Assembly (NCBI RefSeq): GCF_040581485.1
Contig: NC_090131.1
Span: forward strand, 27,478,532 to 27,542,531
Direction: 5' to 3'
Origin: Linepithema humile
Lineage: Eukaryota > Arthropoda > Insecta > Hymenoptera > Formicidae
Length of the DNA: 64,000 nucleotides
The notes below the pieces were generated by a model that saw only the letters and a list, made by a program, of their open reading frames with translations, was not told the origin of the DNA and did not search any database. Below are positions 24,801 through 38,700 of the stretch, piece by piece. The first letter of the stretch is position 1; each line of letters begins with the position of its first letter. The position numbers and the translations under genes were made by a program.

Positions 24801-25169
24801 CACGCTAATCGATTTATAGCGAATGGACGGAAACTGTTCCGCGACGCGATAACGATGATTTACTATCGTAAGGTTCTCGTAAGAGAGTGCCATCGTCGGC
24901 GGGAACATAAATAAAAATGCTGTCACGTGATATCGCGAGCACAAAAGCCGCCGTCGAGCCATTTCGACCGGTGCATTCGTAAATTAACGTCGAATAGCTG
25001 CGAGGTGACGCGGGTGTGGCTTACTTCCAATCATGGAAACGTGCAAAAATATATAATACGTCGCAGTCGCAGCGAAAACTTGGAGGGAAACAAAAATTAA
25101 TTTATACTCACTCAATTTAAATCCAAAATTATATTCTAATAAAAAAAAATCATCCGCGAATACTGCCCG

Positions 25170-25231
<62 letters not shown>

Positions 25232-26917
25232 TTGGAAGGACGCGGAATGATTCTGGGACGCCCTTTATTTCCCGAAGACGATCGTATTACGCATCGACAA
25301 GTCATATGAAACGTTTTCAGCAAACACTCGACGCCGGTGTCGTGTTGTGTATTTCTGGCAGCAATGTGAAGCACCATCGAACTCGCGCGAAAGCTTGGAG
25401 TCGCGCGGGAATACAACGAGTCGGGAAACATAAAAATGACAACGAGAGCGGGAAAACTGATACCGAGAGCACGTCGCGCTCGCGATATTGAAGCGCGTTC
25501 CATTTTGCGGGCGATTGCCCGACGGAGCGTCTCGTCGCGCTTAAACGCGGGGGGTGCGCGTAACCCCGCGGGTTTGAAAAATGAAGCTATCGAGAAATTC
25601 CCGCCCCGATAGCTCGCACTTACCTCTTTCTGCATCTGGTCGATGGCGGCGGTTTCCCGGGATCGCACGGAATAGTTCTCGAGGAAGGTGCGATTCAAAT
25701 TCATCTTCAATTCAGGGCCGACTTGTTCCTCGTAGAGACGCGCCAGCGCGCCGACCCCGGCCTCCAGAACGAGCACCGCCATCACCACGAAGACGTACTG
25801 CGAAGGAAGAGCGGAATGAGAGAAATTAGGGTCGGCTTAAAACAACATCAGACATGGCGTCTCGCCGCAATTACGCGGCCACCTATCTCCGCGCGTTTAG
25901 CGCTCTTACATCTTCTGCCTAATGAAAGAAACGACGAGATGAATCGAAATGAAGGGCGCGATAAGGGCACGAGTGCCTTCAAATGGAAATTCTGATAAAA
26001 GCTGTCGAATGAATTTTTATCCGGAGGAAAAAATGGAAACGGGCTTTTAATAAAAACCGGCTTATCTTCGCTTCGAGCAGATGCACCGTTCGCTTTATGT
26101 CCAAAAATAATTCTCCGGGATGATGTAGTATGACGGAACGATCTTTAACGCGCGCCTTCTTTATAAATACGGTAAAAGCCCGAGATAAAATCTGTCAAAT
26201 CTACCATCCGTATTTTGACGGAGAAACCCCGCGTGTTATCTAACGCGCTTATTTATTCCCGCGCTCTTTCAACGCGCGCCACTCTCACCGGCTATTTTTC
26301 GCGCCGTCGAAATCACTGATTCACCCGATACGAAACACGAATACCTCTCTCATATCGAGCAGATCGCATGCCGTATAAACGCGTGTGGTTTCGCGTGAAA
26401 ATAGCGTATCCTGTTTTCTCCGTAAAATGCTAATATAGAGATAGCGCAGATTCCAAAGCGAGCGATGTTTAATACCGCGCTCTCGCATAATTTGTAATAC
26501 GGATTTGCGGAGCAAAGCTCCGCACGGAGATTCACCTCGCTCGCTCGCAGTCATCGTTCTTCCTCTCACTCTCTCACTCTCTCTTTCCCCCGGAAAAAGC
26601 GAGCGACGTATTAAAATTGCGTAATGCCCACCGAACCTTTTCAGACTTTTCATGAATATAAACCCCGACCGCGGGGAAACGACGCACGTCCCCGACGATT
26701 CTCCCCACTTCTTATGAATATTCAAATCGCGGTGAGACTAACTATCGCTCGTTCGCTACTTTCGCAAGATTTTGCGACCCGGAAGGGAACGTATACACCG
26801 AGAAACGCGAGGAAAGTTTTTCTTATTTAATAATTCGACGGTTAATTTCGTTCCTGGGGCGTGTCTTATACATCGCACCATCGTGATTAGCTTCATGGAA
26901 ACTTAGTTGAATCGCGA

Positions 26918-26979
<62 letters not shown>

Positions 26980-29697
26980 GCGTGCGTTAGACCGGTGAAA
27001 TATTAGCCAATACGCGCTGCGGCGAGGAGAAGAAGAGGGGGAGAGGATGCCGTATCGGCAGCTAATTTGTGATCAATTCCCGACGTCGTCGGGAATTAAG
27101 CTGTATCGCGCGATACGGGTAAACGGCGCTTTCGCGTAGCCGCTTAGCATTCTGATCTAATGCATCCAGCGACGAAAGTAGTGTCGCAGAGACGGGAAGA
27201 TAGATGAGGGCTCGCTGAAAATTCATGATTTAAACATTTTAAAGAGACGTGCCCGAGTCGAAATTTAGCACTTATATTGAACCTTAATCTTTTATTTTGA
27301 GGTAGGCATAAGAGAGTCAAAGTAGATGTTATGCATTGTATCGTATGTATATAATAGCACCTACTTTGGCGCTACAATATGTCCGAAATTTCCTTTTTTC
27401 CTGCTAAAGCTTCAAAGTAGGGTTTAGTTAAAACCCTCCGTTGACCCGCTTTAGACCCTGAAAATATATAGATTCCTTTTTGCCAGCACTACTTTTATGA
27501 TATTATCAAGAAATTCTAATGATTGCAAATGTTCACAATAAAGAAAAATACTAACTATAATTTTGATTAACGATAATTTTTAATAGCATACAATTTAAAA
27601 TATCATTAATCAATACCATTTAGTTGAATTTTATTATCTTTTGAAAATTTGTAATTATTAGAAATTTCTTGATAATATCAAAATATAATATCAAAATTCA
27701 ACTATTGAGTATTAATTTCTAATATTTTTAAAAATTCTATGTTATTAAAAATTATCATCAATTAAAATTATATAGTTAGTAATTTTTTTTATTATTGTGA
27801 AGATTTTTGCAATCATTAGAATTTCTTGATAATATCATAAAACTAGTGCTGAAAATCCATATACCTTTGTGATTATATTAAAAATATTAAATTAAGATAT
27901 TAAATATAAAATAAGATACTAAAAACATTACATAATATTTATTGAATTAAATATTATTTATTAAGTATATGTAATACATATAGTTAAGAGTATATTATTA
28001 AGTATAGTTAACATGCGTTAAAACAAGTTCAGACAGAAATATTTATACAGAAAAAGGTCCAAATTAAGACTGAAACGTTTGATAATATTGTATCACTTAA
28101 TAAAGCAATAATCAAAATACAACCACATTATGCATATTGCTCGTATAGTTTTTCATTCTTATTTGAATTTTAACGAGTACATCTAAAATAGTTAACATTT
28201 AATAAAAAAATTAATTTAAAAAAATTTTTTTGCGCTGAATCTTTTTCAGATATCATATCACTATTTTGAAGAAGGAAACGGAAAGGTATCAATATTAATA
28301 AAAGTTGGAAATGCAACGAATTAAATATTTTTCTTTATGATTAAACATTATAATAACTTTTATAGGTCGAATTTATCTAGTATATATATATATATACTAG
28401 ATAAAAGTTCGAGGTTTAATGGAGGAGTTCTCGCAGTAATACAATCTATTTTGTGAGGCTCTATAGGTTTAAAGTAGTATTTCAACATCAAATTATAGGA
28501 GATCAAGTTTTAAAAGAGGAGTTCTAGGTTCTAATTCCGTAAAAATAGGTTCATATAGGCTGTATGAGCATTAAAAGAGACGCTAAATTTCGACTCGGGT
28601 GCTCATAGATGAGATTTTTTACGGCTGAGTCACGTTTCGTGAAAATTGTATACTTCGCACCGTCGAAGGACCCGCCGTCTTGAATCCACATTCTTGCGAA
28701 ATGGAAATTTGCGTCGCTGCAAAGTTTTTCACAGAGCGAGAGAGCAGCAGCTTCTCAATTATACACAGAACGAAGTGTGTGCGAAGGCGCGCGTTTTCGA
28801 AAATCGTTCTCACCGCGGACTTTGAAGCGGATTAACAACGCGCTCCTTCAGTTCTCTAATTAGATAAGAGCGTTCGAGTCAAACGTTTGCGCGCGGAATT
28901 GGAGCAGCCGGAGGAGGAGGGGGGGGGGGCAAGATGCGGAGCGATGCGCGATGATCGATCGGGCTTCCGCACAAATGCACGGGCCAAGACGCCCCGAGAC
29001 GCGGTAAAACCGCCCGAGTTTCTTGACGGATGACGCAATAACGTATAATTCGTAATATATTAGAACACCCGAACGAGTAGGCAAACGACGTCGGGGTGAA
29101 TGTTCTCCGTCGGCTTCCATCTTCGTAGTCGTTAGTCAGTATCCGTTTCAGTCGTTACGTCGGGGTGAGGGGCGGAGGGGAGGGGACAGAGATGAACACA
29201 GATCGCAACGCTTCCACTTCCTCCCCGCTGCCCCGCGTCACACGGAACCGGAGTGCGTCGGAGTACATCGGGAGGCTGCGACGTCTCTCTGCGGCCGTTC
29301 GGTACCTGCATGTACTACCTAAGTGTACGTACATATTAGTACCTAAGTCAATAAATCGCACGGGATATATATATATATATATATATTATGGCGGAAACGG
29401 CACAGAGAGCGGGTAGGAATGGCAATCGACAGTTTGGGATTGGTGAGGAAGCTGACAGTGAACGGGAGAGACGATAGATCAAACGCACCAATTGCCTTTC
29501 CACTACTGTATATAGCTGTATATATACACAGGCGGGATGATTCCCGTCTGGCGAAAGAGCCAGCCGAATGTGCCGCGTCCTCGAATAATTGCCGGCGACC
29601 GATGCTTTTGTCGCGGGATCAGAACGCGCCGGAAAACGTGCAATCTGGTTCACCGAATAAAGCTTACAAAATGTAAATCCAGACTTCGCGCAAATTT

Positions 29698-29739
<42 letters not shown>

Positions 29740-32700
29740 GTACATACAATCCGCAAAAAGAAATAATAACGTGTGTAAAAATTATAAAATTTATAACACA
29801 TACAAATAGTATTTATACAGTAGTATTTTATTTAATTTTATGCAATATGCAAACTTTTATCTGAACAAAAAATTCCAATTAAATAATCTTCATAATGTGA
29901 AATATGGACTGCGAAATATAGAATATCAAATTGCAAAAATTAAAAAAAAAACTTGTTCTTTTGTACTATACTTTGGAGAGAATTTATATAAATTTTTAAT
30001 ATAAATTTTGTAGAGAGGTTAATATAAATTTTTCGAATTGTCAAAAATATTACTTTTTCTAACAACATCCGAAATATAATATTTTAAAATTGTAGAGTTA
30101 ACGCGGGAACTTGTATAATAAATTTGGTTTTAATCTCCTGTGCATGAATAGGGTATTCCATTGTGTCCGTCGTAATGCATAGTGCAGCAAGATAAACTTC
30201 GTCTTGAGATTACCGCCACGAGACATTGAGAATGGAGTTTAAGCCGGTCATGGTTCTTGGACTTAACACGAGTCTGCGATGGAAACACGCGGAATCACGG
30301 GATTGCGAGCCGCATGGAGAGGACAGACCGTGAACACACGGATGAGTATGACTACACTGGACAAGATGTCAATTACAACTAGTGCTCCTGGAGAGGACGG
30401 TAATGGAAAACACATACTGTGATCCGACGCGTGAATTAATTCGTCAGATTCATTTATATGTATTAAATTCTTTGCCTCTAAATTTCGAAACTCTATCATT
30501 TCATCGGATAAAATCGCTGCTGCTCAAACGTCGTTGGCTTTCAGAAATTTAGATTAAAAAAAAAAAAAAAAAAAATAGTTGGGGAAAAAACGTTTAGACA
30601 AAAAGTTCTTTGACCTATACTTTCCACAAATGTTTTCGTTCAATTCCGCGCCAGCAATCCCGCTAAGAAGGTGATCAACGGCCGATACGAAATCGAGCGA
30701 TCGCAAAAAATCTGCACAGGCTACGAGCTACTTAACTTTCTCCGCGCGCCCGTAAAGCCTCTCTTCGCTCCGTAGGGTCGCCAACTTGTGTTCATTACGT
30801 GGATTTACCTACCTACCACCGGCAAAAATCTTAATTGAACGCCATATAAGGCCTCGGCTAATGAGACGATTCGCTCGTGCCATCCGTGTATAGGTGGTGA
30901 AAGGGAGCAGGACCAACGGGAAAGCCGTGGCAAAAGGTTGCCGGGCAAGAAGGGAAGTGGCCTTCTTGCGCCGAGAATCGCCGATAGTTTATCGCTAGCA
31001 CGGTGGATTAAGCTCGTTACTTCGCCATTATTAGGAAACGGATTATTTTCGGGTTGCAAAAAAAAACCGATGACGAGATTTCATAGTGCAAAGAGAGAGT
31101 AGAAGAGAGAGCGAGAGAGAGAGAGAGAGATCAATGTTCGCTAATAAATAGAATATCACTTGTTAGACAAGTGGTAATAAAATAATAATAAAACAGCAAT
31201 AACGAATTGAGCATTTCGCATGGAAGGACAGACCAGTGTAATAGAGATATTAAGTAAAATAATCAACTGCGTATAATAGAGGGGAAAGCAGAGGAGCAAG
31301 TTGTTGACTGGATAAACGATAAAGACTTCTTGTACGTTGATTGTGGATAGTTTCGCCAACAACAACGTAGGTTGTTATTTTATGATTATCAAGGCGCAAG
31401 AGAGCATCATGTGAAAGCCACTACTATTACGAGTCTCTCTTTCTCTCTCTCTCTCTCTCGGAGAGAAGCTAACGGTTTATTCGCCTCAGCGGTATCAGAA
31501 TTTGCCAATCAATGAGCCGGCTATGAGGCAAAAAGTAGTATAATGGAGCCGACGCGCGTTGTCAGAGAACTCATTTCATTCATTTGTACTTCAACTTGTA
31601 TTCATTAACGCTTTGAATGTCACAACAGATATTAGTTTCTGCCGCAATAATGGAGGCTTAGCGGAGTTTTAATGTTATTTTTTCTCTCTTTCTCCTTCAT
31701 GCACACATATTTCCTCTCGACTGCGCATTCTTTGACCGTTTCCATACACTGTCAGAGCCGGTAATTGACATTAACATAGATAAATATTAGTTGGCGCGTT
31801 TAACGACGTCGGTTTCCAACTCGCGGAGAAGATAACGAGTGTTTAAAGAACAGATTGTTTTATTTCGCGAAGGCTTTTCAGTTATTGCTCCTCGCGTAGT
31901 TGAATTAACGGGCGGCACTGTTATCTCGCAATAATTACACAACTCGGCAACTCGGGGAGTCGGAAATGTAATTAGGAAAAAGATTACTGACTTCGCGCTC
32001 CGCGAGAGTATCCAAATAAGCGGAATAAAACACTACGCGGCGAGACAATGGGGCGATGCTGGATGAGAGAGGCGGGGAGCTGCGAAGAAAGGAGTTGAGA
32101 AAACGGGTGGAACTTCTCCGAGATCACCGATAGCCCCGTTAAAGGGCGGAGTGAAATCGTTATTCCGCCATTGTGGCCGCGTGTGCCGGCAGCGGCGAGC
32201 GGACTCGCGAATTTTCCGCGGAACGGAAATTATGCTTCTCGTCGGCGGGACGGCAACTACAATCAGACAGGATATTGTTCGTTCTCGCGACGCTGGAAAA
32301 CCGCGGGGCGCGCGCCTGCACGGGAGTACAAACGACGAAGCGCGACGAAAAATTTTACACCTCACCGCGACGATTTTCCGCATGAATTCCCACGCCTCGG
32401 CAAGTATTGTGGCGACTGTAAAAACGATTTCCTTTTTCATATCTCATATACATCTCGACACAATGTAATTCGCACAATTATATTTGATAATTCTGAAACA
32501 CGTGCGTGAAGCGTGTGCCGCAATTTGAATTCAAACGAGGAATTGATGTGCAAAATGGGAAACATTCGAGTCTCCGCGGCGTGGAATATATTGAACAGTC
32601 TGAAGCGAATGCATACGCGAAGTAATAGAGTGAGCTTCCTCGGTGTAGGCTAAGAGGACGCGATCTTTCTCGAGAGAGGCGAAGGAAACGGTCGTTTTAT

Positions 32701-35700
32701 TCCTTCCGCGATCCGCTACGTCCGAAGAGAGAACGGGGGCATAAAAATGAAACAATAACGGCTAATACCATGCAAAGTACTCCCCGAACCTGTCGTCAAG
32801 CTCCACTTTATGCTTTGAATTAAATTACGCCGTGAACTTGCACGGCCGTTATTTCAGGAGCGGTTGAGCGCAAGAAATACGACATGGCGTATCTATTTTT
32901 ATGTCGCCTGTTACATAACATACCACCTTTCAACGTTCTATTATTAAAAGCTTATGCATCGAATTTCCTGTGCGGAATAACTTTGTAGATTGATCTCCTG
33001 AAACTTGCGCCAGAAAGGCGGGATCGAAAAATTCGAACAACTCATCGTGTATTCATTTCATTTTTAATTTCCCGACCTCCTCATTTAACTTTCTAATTTT
33101 TCGACGGCGAAAAGAAAAATGCAAGTTCGACGTATTGCCGTAATTTCGTATTTCCATATTAATTAGCGTGAAATAATAAGTGTCGTAAATTAAAAGCGAG
33201 AAACCTTAATCGATTATTCCCTTAAAGTTCTACTTCTTGCTTTTCTTGCAGGTGTTCCGATCCTTGCCGATCGTATATATATGATGTTCGCAATTAAGGG
33301 GTTAATATTATGCGAGATGAAATTATTCACGGATATACCATCCATGTCAAGTAGCAATTAAGAAAGTGGCGTAGCTACGCTTATTAAATACGCTATACGC
33401 GGTGACGCTCGACGAGCTGAAATACATCAAGTGTCGCTAGCCGCGCTGAACCTCGTAAAAACCCTGTCGAAACTTTATTAAGCTATTACGAATCCCCTCT
33501 CGCCTCCCCCCCTCCCCACAAAGCGGGGCGTCGACATAATTAACGATAAGAAACAAGCTCGTTTCGCGAGCGGTGTTTTCCCTTTCGTCGCGATTGCGTT
33601 GCACGCGCCGGAAAGACGGCACAGACAGCGTCGCAAGAAAGCGCCCGGTTATCACGACTCGTTTCGACGCGCAATTATAAAGACATTAAACCTGCTCGTA
33701 AGGGCCGACCTGTTTCTCATTGAATCTTTTACCGCCGTCGAAGATTGCCGCGCCTGCAAAAAAAAAGGGCGCGACGCCGGAATTCCAGATCCCGCCTTAC
33801 AGGCAATTTCGCCCTGGATAACCGGAGGGCGTTTCGTCTCTGAATGTCTCGCATAACAGACGACGGGCTTCAACCCGGAAAGACGAAACGGGAAATTTTA
33901 TAGGAATACATTTCAAGCGGGTCCGAAGTGTCGGCGTATCGCGCAAATTTATCGGCCGGAAAGTGCATCCTGTCGTTCAAGTTGATATTGAATGTTCTTT
34001 ACGTTCGACACGTCGCTTAAAAGCACCATGAGAAGGGTCTCTCTTGGCGAACGCCCCTATTAATGCAAAGTAGTCATAATCGTGTTTATCCCGATAAAGC
34101 TTCTTACGCGAAAAACATATTATCTTAATCCTATGAATCCTGGATTTAGATTGCGCTGTCAAAACAGTTATTTTTATCATGTACACAGTACGTATTATTG
34201 TGTCTTTATTGTGATAAAAATAAATATATTTGTGATAAATAATTATAAGTTTCCGTAAAATCTCAAACAAAATTAATTAATTAATTAACAAGATTTGATT
34301 TCATTAAAAATCTGTGGATTTCATTAAAAATATATTGAAATTCAAAGAATTAATATATTCAAGCGATTAGAAAACCAATATTATGTTACAAAGATTTTAG
34401 AACTTATTTTCGATCAAAAAAATTGTTCGAAATTAGCGATCTAACATATTAATTATTAAAAATTGCTAAGATTATTAAATATAATTATAACATGTACTGT
34501 TAGCTTTCAACTTGCTTTTATAAAAGAAGCTGATTAATTCTGGTTTCGTACCTGGATGTACAATACAATCTTTAATCGCATGTAGGAAACAAAGAGTACT
34601 TTGGCGTGCGTCAGCGGACACAATCTCAAGATTCGCGATCGAGGAGGTCGTTATTCTTCGACGTGGACACGTTTTAACAAGGTGCTCGCCATGATGCTTC
34701 GAGAATCCCCGTTTACGTTCCATCGTAACTTTAACGAGCTTTGCCACGTGCTTTCGAGAATAAAACGCTGCCCCGACTTCTTCAGATTTCACCGTCGATC
34801 ACAAGATATTGTCAATTACTTAAAATATAATGAGCATGGGGAAAAATAAGCCATTACACGACCATTTTGTAAATTCTACGGATAAAGTTAATTATAAAAA
34901 ATCGAAAAGAAATTAAAAATTCTTATTAACAGTTTTTCTTTGATAAATTGTAATAATAAATAAATATATATAAAATTAAAATTATATATAAAATTAAAAA
35001 TCCTTATTAACAGTTTTTCTTTGATAAATTGTAATAATAAATAAATATATATAATATAATAATAAATAATAAATAAGAAGTATAGAAAACGTTTGGGGCA
35101 GCAACTATCATCCGACTATTCGACTTTCTGGACCAATCAAGTAATCCCAGAGCAATTTTGCGCGCACCATCGATCCGGCTTCGACAATAAACATGCCAAA
35201 TAGCATTTTGCGGTCTGCGATACCTGTCGGAGCGACACGCCTCGTCTTCTCTCTTCGGCGGCTTATTGTACTTATGTGTTCCCCGCATAAATTGGCCGTA
35301 AGCACCGCGGCACTTAGAAAGTAATGCAGTCTCGCCCGAAGCATGCGATTCGAAGCGCCCGCGAGATGGTTAAACTGGTTCGAAACCAGTCCGAGGCGTC
35401 AAGCTCGGTTCCGGCGCGATCCCACCGGCGCGATACGTCATTCCCGCGACTGCAAAATCGAAAACGTAGACCGGCGGCGTTCGGCTTCAGCAAAAAAAAA
35501 AAAAAAAAAAAAAGCCGACGGCTCCAAAAAGTCGACTACTTATTTTGATTGCGACTTCAATCGGAATTTTATTCGACGCGTGTTTTACAACCTCCAAGGC
35601 TAATCAAAAAAGAAAAAAATCTGTATCGTTTGAAGCGATTCATCGATCAATATTAGTGTCTTTCTTTGAGGTGAATTCTAAAACATTCTTTCCATACACT

Positions 35701-38700
35701 TAAAATTCCGACTCCGTCGGAACAATTTTTTGATATTTCATTTTTTTTTCATTATTTTGTTTTGCGATGTAACCTCGTTGCGATTAATGACTTTCATTTA
35801 TTACTCAATGACACGAATTGCGAGTAAAAAGAGATCGACGTCCGCGAACGACCTTCTTCGCGTTCGTTTGCCGCATGTCGTTGGATGGGACACGGCAGAT
35901 CGCGCGCGAGATGCGCACGGGAAAGTCTTGTGCAATTAAGATTGAACGGATGGATAGAACTGTGAATCAAGAGTGCAACGACGTGCAAGTGGTAGTATTA
36001 TACGGCGATTAGCGGCGGTTGTTGCCGGAGTGATTTAATGTTTTCTTTCGCGCTTGTGTAGCGGCGCGCGAGCCTCACTTCAAGCGCGAGCGATTTATCA
36101 TGTTCCGCAAAAGCGTGGAATAGCTGCTCGATAATGTGCGAAAATAATAAGAGGATTATGGTTGTAATAATGTCATAAGAGAAACGATTAAAAAGCGTAG
36201 TTCATAGCCGGAGCGTTTCGGGAGAGGAAAATCGTGCAATTAAGGCTGAACTAATGATTCGGGAAGAGGCGCGGGTTAAGTGGAATTATCTGGTGATTAG
36301 CGATGGTTATTACGGGTGATTTAGCCCTCATCTTTATGTGAATGGATGTTGAAAGCCTACGTTGAAAGCGCATTACGCGCCAGTCAGACCAGATTGAGTA
36401 TCTAAATAAAAAAATTCTGCGTTTGAATATCTCATCCGTACAGAATCGTATTAATGGCTTTTATTGAATGTAATTCTTCCTGCAATTGAGTAAATGGAGC
36501 TGTTATTGAATATCAGTTCGCGATCGTTCAATCTCCAACGAAGAATAGATTTTCGTTTCTTAAATTATAAAGCCGCGTAATATGACTGAGATGATATCGT
36601 TTGATGATGTCGCTAAGCTGAAAGGTGTAAAAATTGTGAGTAATTTATTGAGCGCGCAGACGACAAAAGAGAAAATAATTCGCTTTGTGCCTCGACAAGC
36701 ACTTACGTAATTAAGCAATCATGTGCGAGAGTCGTGATTTGAGTGTACACATCACGAGTCTTATTGGTCAGTGACGGTTGTAAAAAGAACTTTAACTGAC
36801 CGCTAGATTGGATAAAAGATAATTCAATTGCTCCGATTAGATACTTTGTGAAACTTTCTGTCAGCAGTAACGGTGTTGATTCTCGGTCCACAGCAATTTA
36901 TCGCGCAGAAAAATAATCCGAGAGAAAATAAAGGCACTCATACTCGCTACGATCATTGAAAATACCACACATGGCTTTCTAAGTTTTCTAAATATTTTTA
37001 TAAGTCTCTTAAAGTTACAAATTTAAAAAAAAAATGCGATATTAAATTTTTTTTAAGTTATCTGAAGTATCTCTTATTTATATTTCTTTATGTACACGAA
37101 CAAAATTTTATATAAAAAATTATTATGTACGGCAGTGGTCGTAGAAAAAATTATAAAAAGTTTTACTATGTTTTTCACATAATAGCCATAATAATTAAAC
37201 TTTTAATTCCTCTTATGGTCCGCGCGCTACGACCGTATCACAGTATGTACTTTTTGATATAAAATTTTCTCCGTGTATTAATATATTTTTAAGATTTATT
37301 TTTTATATCGCGCGCGCATTGTATATTTTACAAAATATTCTTTTTTCACAAAAAGATATATCTGTATAAACGGGATTCAGATGCGTATTTTGTTTTCAAT
37401 ATGCAAAATACAAACGGATAAAATGAGAGAACAATTTTTTAGAAGACTTTACGCACAGAGCTAACCGGATTGCGTAGAAAAGTGACGGCATAATTCTCAA
37501 GGGAGCCACGTGGCGGAGCTCTGCGGTTAGTAATGATCGGCAAAGCTCGTTACTGGTGTTTAACTATCATTTAGGCAGGATTAAAGATAATCCAGTCGGT
37601 GTCGTTGGAGATATAGCGAAAGCGCGAGCTACCACTTACGGTCGCCGCGCTAACTCCCGATTAAGGTCGATTTATTACTCAGCGAAGGGTGCCGCGCATC
37701 GGAAAGGGGAAACGTGAACAGAGATAGAGGAGGATCGCTAAATATATCTCCAGGTAGGCTTACCCGCGGGTGACCGTTCTAACTCCCGGAAATAAAGAGT
37801 TCTCCGTCCGAGAAGAAGTTTATAAAAACTTGGCTTATTACGCGAAAACGAAATATAAAAAAATGAAGATCGAGCTTTCATAGCTGTAATATTCCCTTCG
37901 GTGGCGTCCAAAAGCGGTGCCTTAAATCACGCAATAAGTCCCCGAGGAAAGTGCCGCATCGCGGCCCATAAGAGAAAGTTTACCGCCGCCGCCCGTGGGG
38001 AGCCCGCGCGTAAAATAATATCGCGAGGTATGAATGCGCAATTTGTCAAACTCAACGCGCGGCGGCGCGGACCGCATGCGAAGAAGCGCTTCTGCAAATT
38101 CCACGGAGAGCGACGGGCGGCGACCGCGCGCGCCGCGTACACCGTATTAAATAATCATCCGTGTGAACAACTCGGAGTTATCGCGCGATACGCGGCCGTC
38201 CGCGATACTTTCGTCTTATTCCACAACTTCGTGTTAAGCCCGGACACGGCCGGCCCAGTGGGTGTTCGCGCGTGCATGCGTGCGGCCTACGTTTCCCGAT
38301 GAATAACGTCCCTTTGGTGCGCGCGCGCGAGTTAAGCCGCTTTCAAAAGTACGCCGTCGGCGTCTATGTAGCCGGCTACGCCAAGTGGCCTCGGGCAGCG
38401 ACGGAGGAAAGACTTTGTCGGCCGATGGCGATAATGTCGGAGGTGGTAGACTATGGGTAAGGTCAAAGGCGAGCTCAAACTCCCCTTACCTGAAGGTTCA
38501 AAGGAGGAAGCCGGGCATTGTTAGTAGCGACTTGTCGGGAAAGAGCGGGAGAGGGAGAAAGAGAGAGAACCAGGCGCCCGAGTAGCGTCGCCAGCGCGGT
38601 GAATTATCCCGTATCGATATTACGGTTCATTGTAATCGACTGCGGGGTTATCGATTTTTCATTTATAAAGCGGGAGAGGAGAGAGGGCTTCCTGCACGAC

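Larger units (their letters stand above)
27251..28599. mobile_element. AT-rich insert bounded by an 18-bp inverted repeat
   Basis: CCCGAGTCGAAATTTAGC at 27251-27268 recurs as its exact reverse complement near 28582-28599. A direct repeat AAAGAGACG lies just outside the left copy (about 27240-27248) and just inside the right copy (about 28573-28581). The enclosed 1.3 kb is much more AT-rich than its surroundings and contains no ORF, but holds a foldback element (27484-27851) and an AT palindrome (28367-28412). This looks like a composite of non-autonomous DNA elements; boundaries and class are uncertain. Confidence 0.55.

Noticed and set aside
25150..25623. C-terminal extension of a 212-codon minus ORF beyond the tetraspanin exon
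   Set aside because: The real exon ends at 25624 with a GTAAGT donor; the rest is intron read-through ending in His-Thr repeats from the GT microsatellite.
35370..35395. ACTGGTTCGAAACCAGT palindrome, T-arm-like
   Set aside because: Short self-complementary motif with no tRNA cloverleaf.
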